Assembly: GCA_933228675.1 (NCBI GenBank)
Contig: OW121741.1
Coordinates: 55,673,310-55,737,309, forward strand
Direction: 5' to 3'
DNA length: 64,000 nt
Source: Stomorhina lunata
Lineage: Eukaryota > Arthropoda > Insecta > Diptera > Rhiniidae
Below are positions 23,084-35,900 of the stretch, piece by piece (position 1 is the stretch's first letter; each line of letters begins with the position of its first letter). Both the position numbers and the translations under genes were made by a program. The notes beneath the pieces were generated by a model, which worked only from the letters and a program-made list of their open reading frames with translations, had not been told where the DNA came from and made no database searches.

Positions 23084-23869
23084 CTGAAAAGTGAGACACA
23101 TATATTTTCAAATTAGTTAACTATTGCTAATAATTGTATTTAGAAATTTAAACCAACAAATATATATTAAAACAAGTAAGCGGAGCCTCAGATATTCTTC
23201 ACCAATGGTGTTTCAAAAGTAAAGTACATTATCGAAAGAGTTTATGGTGAATCCTACAAAAATGATTTATATATGGGTTTGCTGATCTGTTTAAGATCGT
23301 TGCGACTAACACAGCTTCTATGAAGTTAATACATCGCGATGCATCGGTATTAATTCATTTTTGAATTATCTTGGTTTATATTGCGGCTTAAATATCTATA
23401 CATATATTCCATATACATATTTTGTGATTCAAAGAATATTAAAACTGAGAAAACGTAAAACTTTACGGTTCTAAAAAGTTCATAAATAAGTACTTTTATC
23501 TGAACTTAGTAAACCATTGAGTCCATTTTCAATAATATTTGATAAATATTGTTATTTCTTTATAGATGAATTATTACCAAGTTCATCTCCAAAGTAAGTT
23601 GACCGATTTCGATATGTTCTTCATTTGAAAGGTATCTTTTATCGAACTAAATATTAGTTCCAGATGTACATATGTATGTGCAAAATAAATTTTGTCTGTC
23701 AATTTGACTAAATTATTTTCTGTGTAAATTCTCATTTCGATATACAACACTACAATACAACAATTTAATACAAATACAGTCAGATATTTTATTGAATACT
23801 ATTAAAAAATGTTATCTTGATTTTGGTCTCTTGGCGGTATCTCTATTGCACTAAGTTATATCTACGGCG
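23084..23869. other. AT-rich spacer with a fragment of the dispersed repeat
   Basis: 23168-23222 matches the start of the dispersed repeat at 18483 (AACAAGTAAG, then CTTCACCAATGGTGTT and CAAAAGTA). The remainder shows no gene or clear repeat. Confidence 0.55.
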
Positions 23870-26009
23870 CACAGTGGTTCAGAATCGTTTTTCATTGGCC
23901 AAAACTCTGTAACTTTTTAACTATTGAAGATTTTTTAGTAGTTCTTTTTTTAACCAATAGATAACATCTGTAGCTTTTTCGAGTGTAGGTTTTATTAAGA
24001 TCGGTACAGTGGTTCTTTTTGTGATGTTTTTCGTTTTTATTTTGTTTCAAATCTGCCAACTCATTTTTGACCCACTTACTCTTAACCGATTTGGCTCAAA
24101 TTTGGGCCACAAGTCGACCTTGGATAGCAATTAAATATTTTGTTATCCTTAGGGTGCCCCCTTTTTCGTTGAGGTATTTACAGTATTTTTATTAGGGTGG
24201 CCCAAATTTTAATTTATGCTTAATAATACTTACATATTACCTAGTTTTTTTTTAATATAAGAGTGTAACTTAATTTTTCTTTAAATATATATTTATTTAT
24301 AGTCATAAATAGATTGTAGATAAATAAAATAATATTTAATATTAATATTTGTATACTCTATTGCACTCAAATGTTAAATGCAAATTATAATTATTGTTTA
24401 TTTGGCTGTAATATTTCTTGTAAATATTTTTTATTCTGCTCTGTATTACTGCTGTCCTGTAGCAGTGCTTTAACTTCGGCACTTAGGTCCGAAGGATTTA
24501 CTTTCCATTGACATCGAATGCTAGAGATGAATGGATCTGACGTTGCTAATAATATGTGAAATGAGTCTTCATTTGTAGAACTTCGTGACGTTTTTCTGGT
24601 ATTATGTTCTCTGTAAAATCTGTAATCCTTATTTCTTTTTTCCTGGGCTTCCTCTGATAAATCTCCAATTGGTAATAAATGGTGCTTAATGTCATCTTCT
24701 CCATGATAAAGAACTTTGTGCACTGTTGCTGACATATTTCTATAATTGTATTTGGATGTATATATAGCAACAGTTTCCTTGGCATAATCACCAAATTTTT
24801 TAGCATTAATTTGTTCATTGCACGCAAGTACTTCAGTAGTTGTTTTAAATCTTGAAATAAGATCTATATCAACACCTGTTATATCAGATGTAGTTTCCTG
24901 ATCCAAAAAGAATCTTCTTGCGGTATTGCCATCGTTTGTATTGCCTGATCCTTGTTTTGGTTGATCTATAATTAACCCGTGTTTGTGAAATGCATCATGA
25001 ACTTGTTTCTTTGTCAATTTTCTTTTCTCTTTGTTGGTGTCATTATTTCTTACTGATCCTTAAGATCCGAAGTCCAAATCATAGCTAATTTTCAGTATGT
25101 GTTTCATATATCTTATTCTCGTATATAGCGGTGATAATCCAAATTCAAATGCATCAATACTATCTAGTGACTTTGTAGGTTCTTGGTTTAAATTTAAATT
25201 CATTCTGTACTTTACTGAAAGAAATTTTAAAGGTTTTTTCCCTATAATTTTTAGCAGGTAATTGTGCAAAATGCAATATTTTCAAAATTCTTTGAAAAAT
25301 TCCCTGAAAAATTCAGGGAAGTTTTTTTTTTTTTATGATACCAACCATTTGAATAAAAACTTAAACCACTAATCCCTTCCTCTTATTGAAATAACTATCT
25401 GCAATTTGTATTTATGACAGTGAATGATTTCTAAAGTAAATTTACTAGCAATTTTGATAGAATTTTGCTTGTAAAAATGTTGAGTATTTTCATTAAAATA
25501 AAAAAAGTGTACCCGGGCGGGTGCAAAAGTATACATAGGCTTAAAGGGGACACTCTTGGCTTTCTTTGAGTGGTTTCGATTTTTGTTTTCATTTTTCCCT
25601 TTAAAAGTTATACACTACTAAACTTGAAATTTTATGAGTGTATGGTGATTTTAAATTTATTACATAACACCTTAACTACAAATTATACAGGATGCGCAAA
25701 TACCATTTGTTAAAACCAACAGTCCACCCAATATAACAAAAAAAAACCGCAGCCCATTAACATTAATAGTTTTCAAGAAATCGTAATAAATATGAGATTA
25801 AAAATTACAATTTTTCTTTCATTTCTAAATTAACTAAAATTCCTTGCCTTTAGCAGCATGCCACGCCCACTACAGCGAATATTTTGACCAAATCTTTTGG
25901 CCACCTTAGTTTTGATATGTTTTCTGTCTGATGGTATAAAAATTTTAAAAATCTAAGTCAACAAAAAATATAGGTTTTGGCCAATGAAATTTGATTCTGA
26001 ACCATCGTG
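23870..26009. mobile_element. Transib element relic, 2140 bp, 5-bp TSD CGGCG
   Basis: The left end is CACAGTGGTTCAGAATC and the right end, read inward, is CACGATGGTTCAGAATC. Both continue into a matching TTTCATTGGCCAAAAC about 20 bases in. An exact 5-bp GC-rich duplication CGGCG flanks the element (23865-23869 and 26010-26014). Transib elements are known for CAC-starting TIRs, 5-bp GC-rich duplications and RAG1-related transposases. The ORF inside (24391-25269, minus) fits the C-terminal part of such a transposase. The element is shorter than full-length Transibs (about 3 kb) and has lost most of the coding region. Confidence 0.85.
24391..25269 (-). pseudogene. Transib (RAG1-like) transposase, C-terminal fragment with in-frame stop
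   Basis: One minus-strand frame runs from CILHNYLLKIIGKK near 25265 to a stop at 24391, broken by a single TAA at 25060-25062. It reads GNTNDGNTARRFF, then DIDLISRF, TVHKVLYHG, LLPIGDLSEEAQEKRNK, and REHNTRKTSR to the C-terminus. The SEEAQEKRNK segment matches in context the region holding the last catalytic acid (E) of the DDE triad in RAG1 and Transib. The two upstream catalytic Asp residues are not found, so the 5' half of the gene is missing. Not functional. Family call rests on remembered motif order plus the diagnostic TIR and TSD. Confidence 0.8.
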
Positions 26010-26014
26010 CGGCG

Positions 26015-26569
26015 ACCATATTTAGCAAAAATACAAAACAAGAATATAATTTTTATAAATAATAAAATATCAAGCATATCATACAACCAACCAACTATCT
26101 GGAAACCAACTATCTGCAGAAAATGCTAGAAATTCTCTTCTCTACTACTTAAGCCTGACGAACTGATATCGTGGCAAAGTTTTTATTGTAAAGCAACAAG
26201 TTTTTGTGATTTGTGGTTAAAGTGAACTAACTCTAATAGCCCGTTTGTGTATCTAGTTTTTTTCCAAATCACTCGTCATATGAGTAGAAAAAATTGGTTT
26301 TCGTTTTTGTAATTAAAATGTCAGTTCTGATTGAGTAAAAAACGTAAGAACAAAAAGCTTTTACAAATATATCGTTCTTTTAAGTGAATTTATCACGTTC
26401 TTTGAGTCAAAAACAGACAATCAGAAAATATCAATCGTTTACAATTTTATTTTCTAACTTAAAATTTTTGCTATAGAAATAATGAATATTTATTAAGAAA
26501 ATATATATTTTTTAAATAAATTATAATAAAAAGTGTATAAAACGTACATATATGTTTGCTAGAGTACTT
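26015..26569. other. AT-rich flank of the satellite, no gene
   Basis: No coding potential is seen. The part from about 26340 to 26570 resembles in composition and short motifs (GAACAAAAAG, CAATCGTTT, CTATAGAAA) the interior of the hobo-like hAT just before its minisatellite, so it may be a relic of a related element. Confidence 0.4.
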
Positions 26570-26779
26570 TATTTATAATCAAAAGTACCGTTTAGAATAA
26601 AAAGTACCTTTTAGAATAAAAAGTACCTTTTAGAAAAAAAAGTACATTTTAGAATAAAAAGTACCTTTAAGAAAAAAAGTACCTTTTAGAATTGAAAATA
26701 CTTTTTAGAATTAAAAGTACTTTTTAGAATAAAAAGTTCCTTTTAGAATAAAAAGTTCCTTTTAGAATAAAAAGTACCT
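26570..26779. repeat. ~20-bp minisatellite (TAGAATAAAAAGTACCTTTT), ~10 diverged copies
   Basis: Units read TTAGAATAAAAAGTACCTTT with substitutions (GTACCG, GTTCC, AGAATTGAAA). The array abuts the 11-bp satellite directly: ...AAAAAGTACCT|AGAACTGAACTAG. Confidence 0.88.
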
Positions 26780-28200
26780 AGAACTGAACTAGAACTGAAC
26801 TAGAACTGAACTAGAACTGAACTAGAACTGAACTAGAACTGAACTAGAACTGAACTAGAACTGAACTAGAACTGAACTAGAACTGAACTAGAACTGAACT
26901 AGAACTGAACTAGAACTGAACTAGAACTGAACTAGAACTGAACTAGAACTGAACTAGAACTGAACTAGAACTGAACTAGAACTGAACTAGAACTGAACTA
27001 GAACTGAACTAGAACTGAACTAGAACTGAACTAGAACTGAACTAGAACTGAACTAGAACTGAACTAGAACTGAACTAGAACTGAACTAGAACTGAACTAG
27101 AACTGAACTAGAACTGAACTAGAACTGAACTAGAACTGAACTAGAACTGAACTAGAACTGAACTAGAACTGAACTAGAACTGAACTAGAACTGAACTAGA
27201 ACTGAACTAGAACTGAACTAGAACTGAACTAGAACTGAACTAGAACTGAACTAGAACTGAACTAGAACTGAACTAGAACTGAACTAGAACTGAACTAGAA
27301 CTGAACTAGAACTGAACTAGAACTGAACTAGAACTGAACTAGAACTGAACTAGAACTGAACTAGAACTGAACTAGAACTGAACTAGAACTGAACTAGAAC
27401 TGAACTAGAACTGAACTAGAACTGAACTAGAACTGAACTAGAACTAGAACTGAACTAGAACTAGAACTGAACTAGAACTAGAACTGAACTAGAACTGAAC
27501 TAGAACTGAACTAGAACTGAACTAGAACTGAACTAGAACTGAACTAGAACTGAACTAGAACTGAACTAGAACTGAACTAGAACTGAACTAGAACTGAACT
27601 AGAACTGAACTAGAACTGAACTAGAACTGAACTAGAACTGAACTAGAACTGAACTAGAACTGAACTAGAACTGAACTAGAACTGAACTAGAACTGAACTA
27701 GAACTGAACTAGAACTGAACTAGAACTGAACTAGAACTGAACTAGAACTGAACTAGAACTGAACTAGAACTGAACTAGAACTGAACTAGAACTGAACTAG
27801 AACTGAACTAGAAATGAACTAGAACTGAACTAGAACTGAACTAGAACTGAACTAGAACTGAACTAGAACTGAACTAGAACTGAACTAGAACTGAACTAGA
27901 ACTGAACTAGAACTGAACTAGAACTGAACTAGAACTGAACTAGAACTGAACTAGAACTGAACTAGAACTGAACTAGAACTGAACTAGAACTGAACTAGAA
28001 CTGAACTAGAACTGAACTAGAACTGAACTAGAACTGAACTAGAACTGAACTAGAACTGAACTAGAACTGAACTAGAACTGAACTAGAACTGAACTAGAAC
28101 TGAACTAGAACTGAACTAGAACTGAACTAGAACTGAACTAGAACTGAACTAGAACTGAACTAGAACTGAACTAGAACTGAACTAGAACTGAACTAGAACT
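26780..28200. repeat. 11-bp satellite, variant A block 1
   Basis: Pure tandem CTAGAACTGAA units (the T variant), ~129 copies, starting at the end of the 20-bp minisatellite. A few copies lack the GAACT half (27441-27490) and one carries AAATGAA (27813). The unit is a 5-mer GAACT plus a 6-mer GAACTA. No ORF: stops occur in every frame on both strands. Confidence 0.99.
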
Positions 28201-28290
28201 TTTTTTTTTTTTTTTTTCAAATTAATTAATATTCTTTATTGAAAAGATGTTTTAATATACATATACAATTACAATTATGTTGAAACTTAA

Positions 28291-28327
28291 GATCCACGAA
28301 GCCATTCACTGGCTTGTCTGTAGATCA
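28291..28327 (-). promoter_or_regulatory. 3'-UTR hairpin of LINE copy 1
   Basis: In the RNA sense (minus strand) GATCTAC pairs with GTGGATC, and AAGCC pairs with GGCTT around a short loop. The same AAGCC/GGCTT core occurs in copies 2 and 3, while the outer stem differs in sequence but still pairs. Probably the structure recognised by the reverse transcriptase. Confidence 0.7.
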
Positions 28328-28417
28328 GAAAAGTAACAATGTATAATTAGAATTGGATTAACATTAAATTTAAGTTATTACATTAATTTAATAAATTTGG
28401 TATTTTTCATTGTGAAC

Positions 28418-29250
28418 TTATATAAAATTTTTTGATTTCTTTTTCTTTTTATAATTACTGATAATATTAAATATGTTTATAGGGATTTGGTTTAAAATTT
28501 TTGGTAATTGAACATCTAATTTGGATTTGCCATAAATATTTTTGTACTTATCAGATTTATATCTTCCTTCATTGCGTAGCCTGGTATTATATTGATGATT
28601 TATTTTCTCCAGATATATATCTTCGTGCTCAAAGTTCGAAATAAGCGTAGTTTTATATATGCTATCTATATTAAGAATTTGGAGTTCTGTGGCTATGTTG
28701 ACTATTACTGAAGATTTTCTTTTTTTGGTGTTTCTGTCGATGTTGTTGTTATTGATGTAAGAAATTGGTGTTGTGTTGTTACTAGTGTTGGATGTTGTAT
28801 TGTTATAATTAATGTTGTTATTGCTGCTAAAGATTTCATCTGTGGATATGTGAAACTCACTTTCGTTGATGTTACCACAATTGCGGTTTGTTGTGTTAGT
28901 AGTATTATTGTTTCTGTTTACTGAGTTGTTAACTGCTGTGTTGGTGTTAATTGCAATGTTGTTACTGTTGGACTGAGTGTTGACGATTGCGTAGTTGTTC
29001 GTTGTATAATTGTTGTTTGTAGTAGTTATGGTAATGTTGCCATTATTTCTTGCGTTGTTGTTTATAGCGCTGATGTATGTGTTGTTTGAATTTTTGTTAT
29101 GTGAAGCTTTTGATTTCAGGTAGTTTTTTAATAAAATTTTTAAGATACGGTTTTGAGTATTTTGTAGAATTGAACAATATGATGATGTTCCCCATGCAGT
29201 GATTCCATGTCTTAAGTAAGACTCCGATAATGAGAAATACGCTTGCCTCA
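28418..29250 (-). pseudogene. LINE ORF2 C-terminal fragment, Asn-rich
   Basis: The open frame of 277 residues begins at the truncation point with RQAYFSLSESYLRHGITAWG, equivalent to RQVYFSLAESHLRHGISAWG in copy 3. It then runs through NTQNRILKILLKN into a long Asn/Thr-rich stretch (about residues 55-190) and a basic C-terminus. The endonuclease and RT catalytic parts are missing by 5' truncation, the usual fate of LINE copies. No internal stops, so the insertion is fairly young. Confidence 0.85.
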
Positions 29251-29956
29251 AACTAGAACTAGAACTAGAACTGAACTAGAACTGAACTAGAACTGAACTA
29301 GAACTGAACTAGAACTGAACTAGAACTGAACTAGAACTGAACTAGAACTGAACTAGAACTGAACTAGAACTGAACTAGAACTGAACTAGAACTGAACTAG
29401 AACTGAACTAGAACTGAACTAGAACTGAACTGAACTAGAACTGAACTAGAACTGAACTAGAACTGAACTAGAACTGAACTAGAACTGAACTAGAACTGAA
29501 CTAGAACTGAACTAGAACTGAACTAGAACTGAACTAGAACTGAACTAGAACTGAACTAGAACTGAACTAGAACTGAACTAGAACTGAACTAGAACTGAAC
29601 TAGAACTGAACTAGAACTGAACTAGAACTGAACTAGAACTGAACTAGAACTGAACTAGAACTGAACTAGAACTGAACTAGAACTGAACTAGAACTGAACT
29701 AGAACTGAACTAGAACTGAACTAGAACTGAACTAGAACTGAACTAGAACTGAACTAGAACTGAACTAGAACTGAACTAGAACTGAACTAGAACTGAACTA
29801 GAACTGAACTAGAACTGAACTAGAACTGAACTAGAACTGAACTAGAACTGAACTAGAACTGAACTAGAACTGAACTAGAACTGAACTAGAACTGAACTAG
29901 AACTGAACTAGAACTGAACTAGAACTGAACTAGAACTGAACTAGAACTGAACTAGA
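29251..29956. repeat. 11-bp satellite, variant A block 2
   Basis: CTAGAACTGAA units continue after LINE copy 1, with two 6-mer-only steps right at the junction (29251-29270) and one extra 5-mer at about 29427. Confidence 0.99.
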
Positions 29957-32900
29957 ACAGAATAGAACTAGAACAGAACTAGAACAGAACTAGAACAGAA
30001 CTAGAACAGAATAGAACTAGAACAGAATAGAACTAGAACTAGAACAGAACTAGAACAGAACTAGAACAGAACTAGAACAGAACTAGAACAGAACTAGAAC
30101 AGAACTAGAACAGAACTAGAACAGAACTAGAACAGAACTAGAACAGAACTAGAACAGAACTAGAACAGAACTAGAACAGAACTAGAACAGAACTAGAACA
30201 GAACTAGAACAGAACTAGAACAGAACTAGAACAGAACTAGAACAGAACTAGAACAGAACTAGAACAGAACTAGAACAGAACTAGAACAGAACTAGAACAG
30301 AACTAGAACAGAACTAGAACAGAACTAGAACAGAACTAGAACAGAACTAGAACAGAACTAGAACAGAACTAGAACAGAACTAGAACAGAACTAGAACAGA
30401 ACTAGAACAGAACTAGAACAGAACTAGAACAGAACTAGAACAGAACTAGAACAGAACTAGAACAGAACTAGAACAGAACTAGAACAGAACTAGAACAGAA
30501 CTAGAACAGAACTAGAACAGAACTAGAACAGAACTAGAACAGAACTAGAACAGAACTAGAACAGAACTAGAACAGAACTAGAACAGAACTAGAACAGAAC
30601 TAGAACAGAACTAGAACAGAACTAGAACAGAACTAGAACAGAACTAGAACAGAACTAGAACAGAACTAGAACAGAACTAGAACAGAACTAGAACAGAACT
30701 AGAACAGAACTAGAACAGAACTAGAACAGAACTAGAACAGAACTAGAACAGAACTAGAACAGAACTAGAACAGAACTAGAACAGAACTAGAACAGAACTA
30801 GAACAGAACTAGAACAGAACTAGAACAGAACTAGAACAGAACTAGAACAGAACTAGAACAGAACTAGAACAGAACTAGAACAGAACTAGAACAGAACTAG
30901 AACAGAACTAGAACAGAACTAGAACAGAACTAGAACAGAACTAGAACAGAACTAGAACAGAACTAGAACAGAACTAGAACAGAACTAGAACAGAACTAGA
31001 ACAGAACTAGAACAGAACTAGAACAGAACTAGAACAGAACTAGAACAGAACTAGAACAGAACTAGAACAGAACTAGAACAGAACTAGAACAGAACTAGAA
31101 CAGAACTAGAACAGAACTAGAACAGAACTAGAACAGAACTAGAACAGAACTAGAACAGAACTAGAACAGAACTAGAACAGAACTAGAACAGAACTAGAAC
31201 AGAACTAGAACAGAACTAGAACAGAACTAGAACAGAACTAGAACAGAACTAGAACAGAACTAGAACAGAACTAGAACAGAACTAGAACAGAACTAGAACA
31301 GAACTAGAACAGAACTAGAACAGAACTAGAACAGAACTAGAACAGAACTAGAACAGAACTAGAACAGAACTAGAACAGAACTAGAACAGAACTAGAACAG
31401 AACTAACTAGAACAGAACTAGAACAGAACTAGAACAGAACTAGAACAGAACTAGAACAGAACTAGAACAGAACTAGAACAGAACTAGAACAGAACTAGAA
31501 CAGAACTAGAACAGAACTAGAACAGAACTAGAACAGAACTAGAACAGAACTAGAACAGAACTAGAACAGAACTAGAACAGAACTAGAACAGAACTAGAAC
31601 AGAACTAGAACAGAACTAGAACAGAACTAGAACAGAACTAGAACAGAACTAGAACAGAACTAGAACAGAACTAGAACAGAACTAGAACAGAACTAGAACA
31701 GAACTAGAACAGAACTAGAACAGAACTAGAACAGAACTAGAACAGAACTAGAACAGAACTAGAACAGAACTAGAACAGAACTAGAACAGAACTAGAACAG
31801 AACTAGAACAGAACTAGAACAGAACTAGAACAGAACTAGAACAGAACTAGAACAGAACTAGAACAGAACTAGAACAGAACTAGAACAGAACTAGAACAGA
31901 ACTAGAACTAGAACAGAACTAGAACAGAACAGAACAGAACAGAACTAGAACAGAACTAGAACAGAACTAGAACAGAACTAGAACAGAACTAGAACAGAAC
32001 TAGAACAGAACTAGAACAGAACTAGAACAGAACTAGAACAGAACTAGAACAGAACTAGAACAGAACTAGAACAGAACTAGAACAGAACTAGAACAGAACT
32101 AGAACAGAACTAGAACAGAATTAGAACAGAACTAGAACAGAACTAGAACAGAACTAGAACAGAACTAGAACAGAACTAGAACAGAACTAGAACAGAACTA
32201 GAACAGAACTAGAACAGAACTAGAACAGAACTAGAACAGAACTAGAACTGAACTAGAACTGAACTAGAACTGAACTAAATTTGAACTAGAACTGAACTAG
32301 AACTGAACTAGAACTGAAGTAGAACTGAACTAGAACTGAACTAGAACTGAACTAGAACTGAACTAGAACTGAACTAGAACTGAACTAGAACAGAACTAGA
32401 ACAGAACTAGAACAGAACTAGAACAGAAATAGAACAGAACTGGAACAGAACTAGAACAGAACTAGAACAGAACTAGAACAGAACTAGAACAGAACTAGAA
32501 CAGAACTAGAACAGAACTAGAACAGAACTAGAACAGAACTACAACAGAACTAGAACAGAACTAGAACAGAACTAGAACAGAACTAGAACAGAACTAGAAC
32601 AGAACTAGAACAGAACTAGAACAGAACTAGAACAGAACTAGAACAGAACTAGAACAGAACTAGAACAGAACTAGAACAGAACTAGAACAGAACTAGAACA
32701 GAACTAGAACAGAACTAGAACAGAACTAGAACAGAACTAGAACAGAACTAGAACAGAACTAGAACAGAACTAGAACAGAACTAGAACAGAACTAGAACAG
32801 AACTAGAACAGAACTAGAACAGAACTAGAACAGAACTAGAACAGAACTAGAACAGAACTAGAACAGAACTAGAACAGAACTAGAACAGAACTAGAACAGA

Positions 32901-35900
32901 ACTAGAACAGAACTAGAACAGAACTAGAACAGAACTAGAACAGAACTAGAACAGAACTAGAACAGAACTAGAACAGAACTAGAACAGAACTAGAACAGAA
33001 CTAGAACAGAACTAGAACAGAACTAGAACAGAACTAGAACAGAACTAGAACAGAACTAGAACAGAACTAGAACAGAACTAGAACAGAACTAGAACAGAAC
33101 TAGAACAGAACTAGAACAGAACTAGAACAGAACTAGAACAGAACTAGAACAGAACTAGAACAGAACTAGAACAGAACTAGAACAGAACTAGAACAGAACT
33201 AGAACAGAACTAGAACAGAACTAGAACAGAACTAGAACAGAACTAGAACCGAACTAGAACAGAACTAGAACAGAACTAGAACAGAACTAGAACAGAACTA
33301 GAACAGAACTAGAACAGAACTAGAACAGAACTAGAACAGAACTAGAACAGAACTAGAACAGAACTAGAACAGAACTAGAACAGAACTAGAACAGAACTAG
33401 AACAGAACTAGAACAGAACTAGAACAGAACTAGAACAGAACTAGAACAGAACTAGAACAGAACTAGAACAGAACTAGAACAGAACTAGAACAGAACTAGA
33501 ACAGAACTAGAACAGAACTAGAACAGAACTAGAACAGAACTAGAACAGAACTAGAACAGAACTAGAACAGAACTAGAACAGAACTAGAACAGAACTAGAA
33601 CAGAACTAGAACAGAACTAGAACAGAACTAGAACAGAACTAGAACAGAACTAGAACAGAACTAGAACAGAACTAGAACAGAACTAGAACAGAACTAGAAC
33701 AGAACTAGAACAGAACTAGAACAGAACTAGAACAGAACTAGAACAGAACTAGAACAGAACTAGAACAGAACTAGAACAGAACTAGAACAGAACTAGAACA
33801 GAACTAGAACAGAACTAGAACAGAACTAGAACAGAACTAGAACAGAACTAGAACAGAACTAGAACAGAACTAGAACAGAACAAGAACAGAACTAGAACAG
33901 AACTAGAACAGAACTAGAACAGAACTAGAACAGAACTAGAACAGAACTAGAACAGAACTAGAACAGAACTAGAACAGAACTAGAACAGAACTAGAACATA
34001 ACTAGAACAGAACTAGAACAGAACTAGAACAGAACTAGAACAGAACTAGAACAGAACTAGAACAGAACTAAAACAGAACTAGAACAGAACTAGAACAGAA
34101 CTAGAACAGAACTAGAACAGAACTAGAACAGAACTAGAACAGAACTAGAACAGAACTAGAACAGAACTAGAACAGAACTAGAACAGAACTAGAACAGAAC
34201 TAGAACAGAACTAGAACATAACTAGAACAGAACTAGAACAGAACTAGAACAGAACTAGAACAGAACTAGAACAGAACTAGAACAGAACTAGAACAGAACT
34301 AGAACAGAACTAGAACAGAACTAGAACAGAACTAGAACAGAACTAGAACAGAACTAGAACAGAACTAGAACAGAACTAAAACAGAACTAGAACAGAACTA
34401 GAACAGAACTAGAACAGAACTAGAACAGAACTAGAACAGAACTAGAACAGAACTAGAACAGAACTAGAACAGAACTAGAACTAGAACAGAACTAGAACAG
34501 AACTAGAACAGAACTAGAACAGAACTAGAACAGAACTAGAACAGAACTAGAACAGAACTAGAACAAAACTAGAACAGAACTAGAACAGAACTAGAACAGA
34601 ACTAGAACAGAACTAGAACAGAACTAGAACAGAACTAGAACAGAACTAGAACAGAACTAGAACAGAACTAGAACAGAACTAGAACAGAACTAGAACAGAA
34701 CTAGAACAGAACTAGAACAGAACTAGAACAAAACTAGAACAGAACTAGAACAGAACTAGAACAGAACAAGAACAGAACAAGAACAGAACTAGAACAGAAC
34801 TAGAACAGAACTAGAACAGAACTAGAACAGAACTAGAACAGAACTAGAACAGAACTAGAACAGAACTAGAACAGAACTAGAACAGAACTAGAACAGAACT
34901 AGAACAGAACTAGAAAAGAACTAGAACAGAACTAGAACAGAACTAGAACAGAACTAGAACAGAACTAGAACAGAACTAGAACAGAACTAGAACAGAACTA
35001 GAACAGAACTAGAACAGAACTAGAACAGAACTAGAACAGAACTAGAACAGAACTAGAACAGAACTAGAACAGAACTAGAACAGAACTAGAACAAAACTAG
35101 AACAGAACTAGAACAGAACTAGAACAGAACAAGAACAGAACTAGAACAGAACTAGAACAGAACTAGAACAGAACTAGAACAGAACTAGAACAGAACTAGA
35201 ACAGAACTAGAACAGAACTAGAACATAACTAGAACAGAACTAGAACAGAACTAGAACAGAACTAGAACAGAACTAGAACAGAACTAGAACAGAACTAGAA
35301 CAGAACTAGAACTAGAACAGAACTAGAACAGAACTAGAACAGAACTAGAACAGAACTAGAACAGAACTAGAACAGAACTAGAACAGAACTAGAACAGAAC
35401 TAGAACAGAACTAGAACAGAACTAGAACAGAACTAGAACAGAACTAGAACAGAACTAGAACAGAACTAGAACAGAACTAGAACAGAACTAGAACTAGAAC
35501 AGAACTAGAACAGAACTAGAACAGAACTAGAACAGAACTAGAACAGAACTAGAACAGAACTAGAACAGAACTAGAACAGAACTAGAACAGAACTAGAACA
35601 GAACTAGAACAGAACTAGAACAGAACTAGAACAGAACTAGAACAGAACTAGAACAGAACTAGAACAGAACTAGAACAGAACTAGAACAGAACTAGAACAG
35701 AACTAGAACAGAACTAGAACAGAACTAGAACAGAACTAGAACAGAACTAGAACAGAACTAGAACAGAACTAGAACAGAACTAGAACAGAACTAGAACAGA
35801 ACTAGAACAGAACTAGAACAGAACTAGAACAGAACTAGAACAGAACTAGAACAGAACTAGAACAGAACTAGAACAGAACTAGAACAGAACTAGAACAGAA

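Larger units (their letters stand above)
28201..29250 (-). mobile_element. Satellite-inserted LINE copy 1, 5' truncated
   Basis: Reading on the minus strand, the element ends in poly(A) (17 T on the plus strand from 28201) joined directly to satellite base T of ...CTAGAACT at 28200. The 5' end is truncated inside the RT thumb at about 29250, where the array resumes as AACTAGAAC. Because the array is periodic, the target duplication can only be measured modulo 11; here it is 10 (+11n). The subfamily is clearly diverged from copies 2 and 3. Confidence 0.93.
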
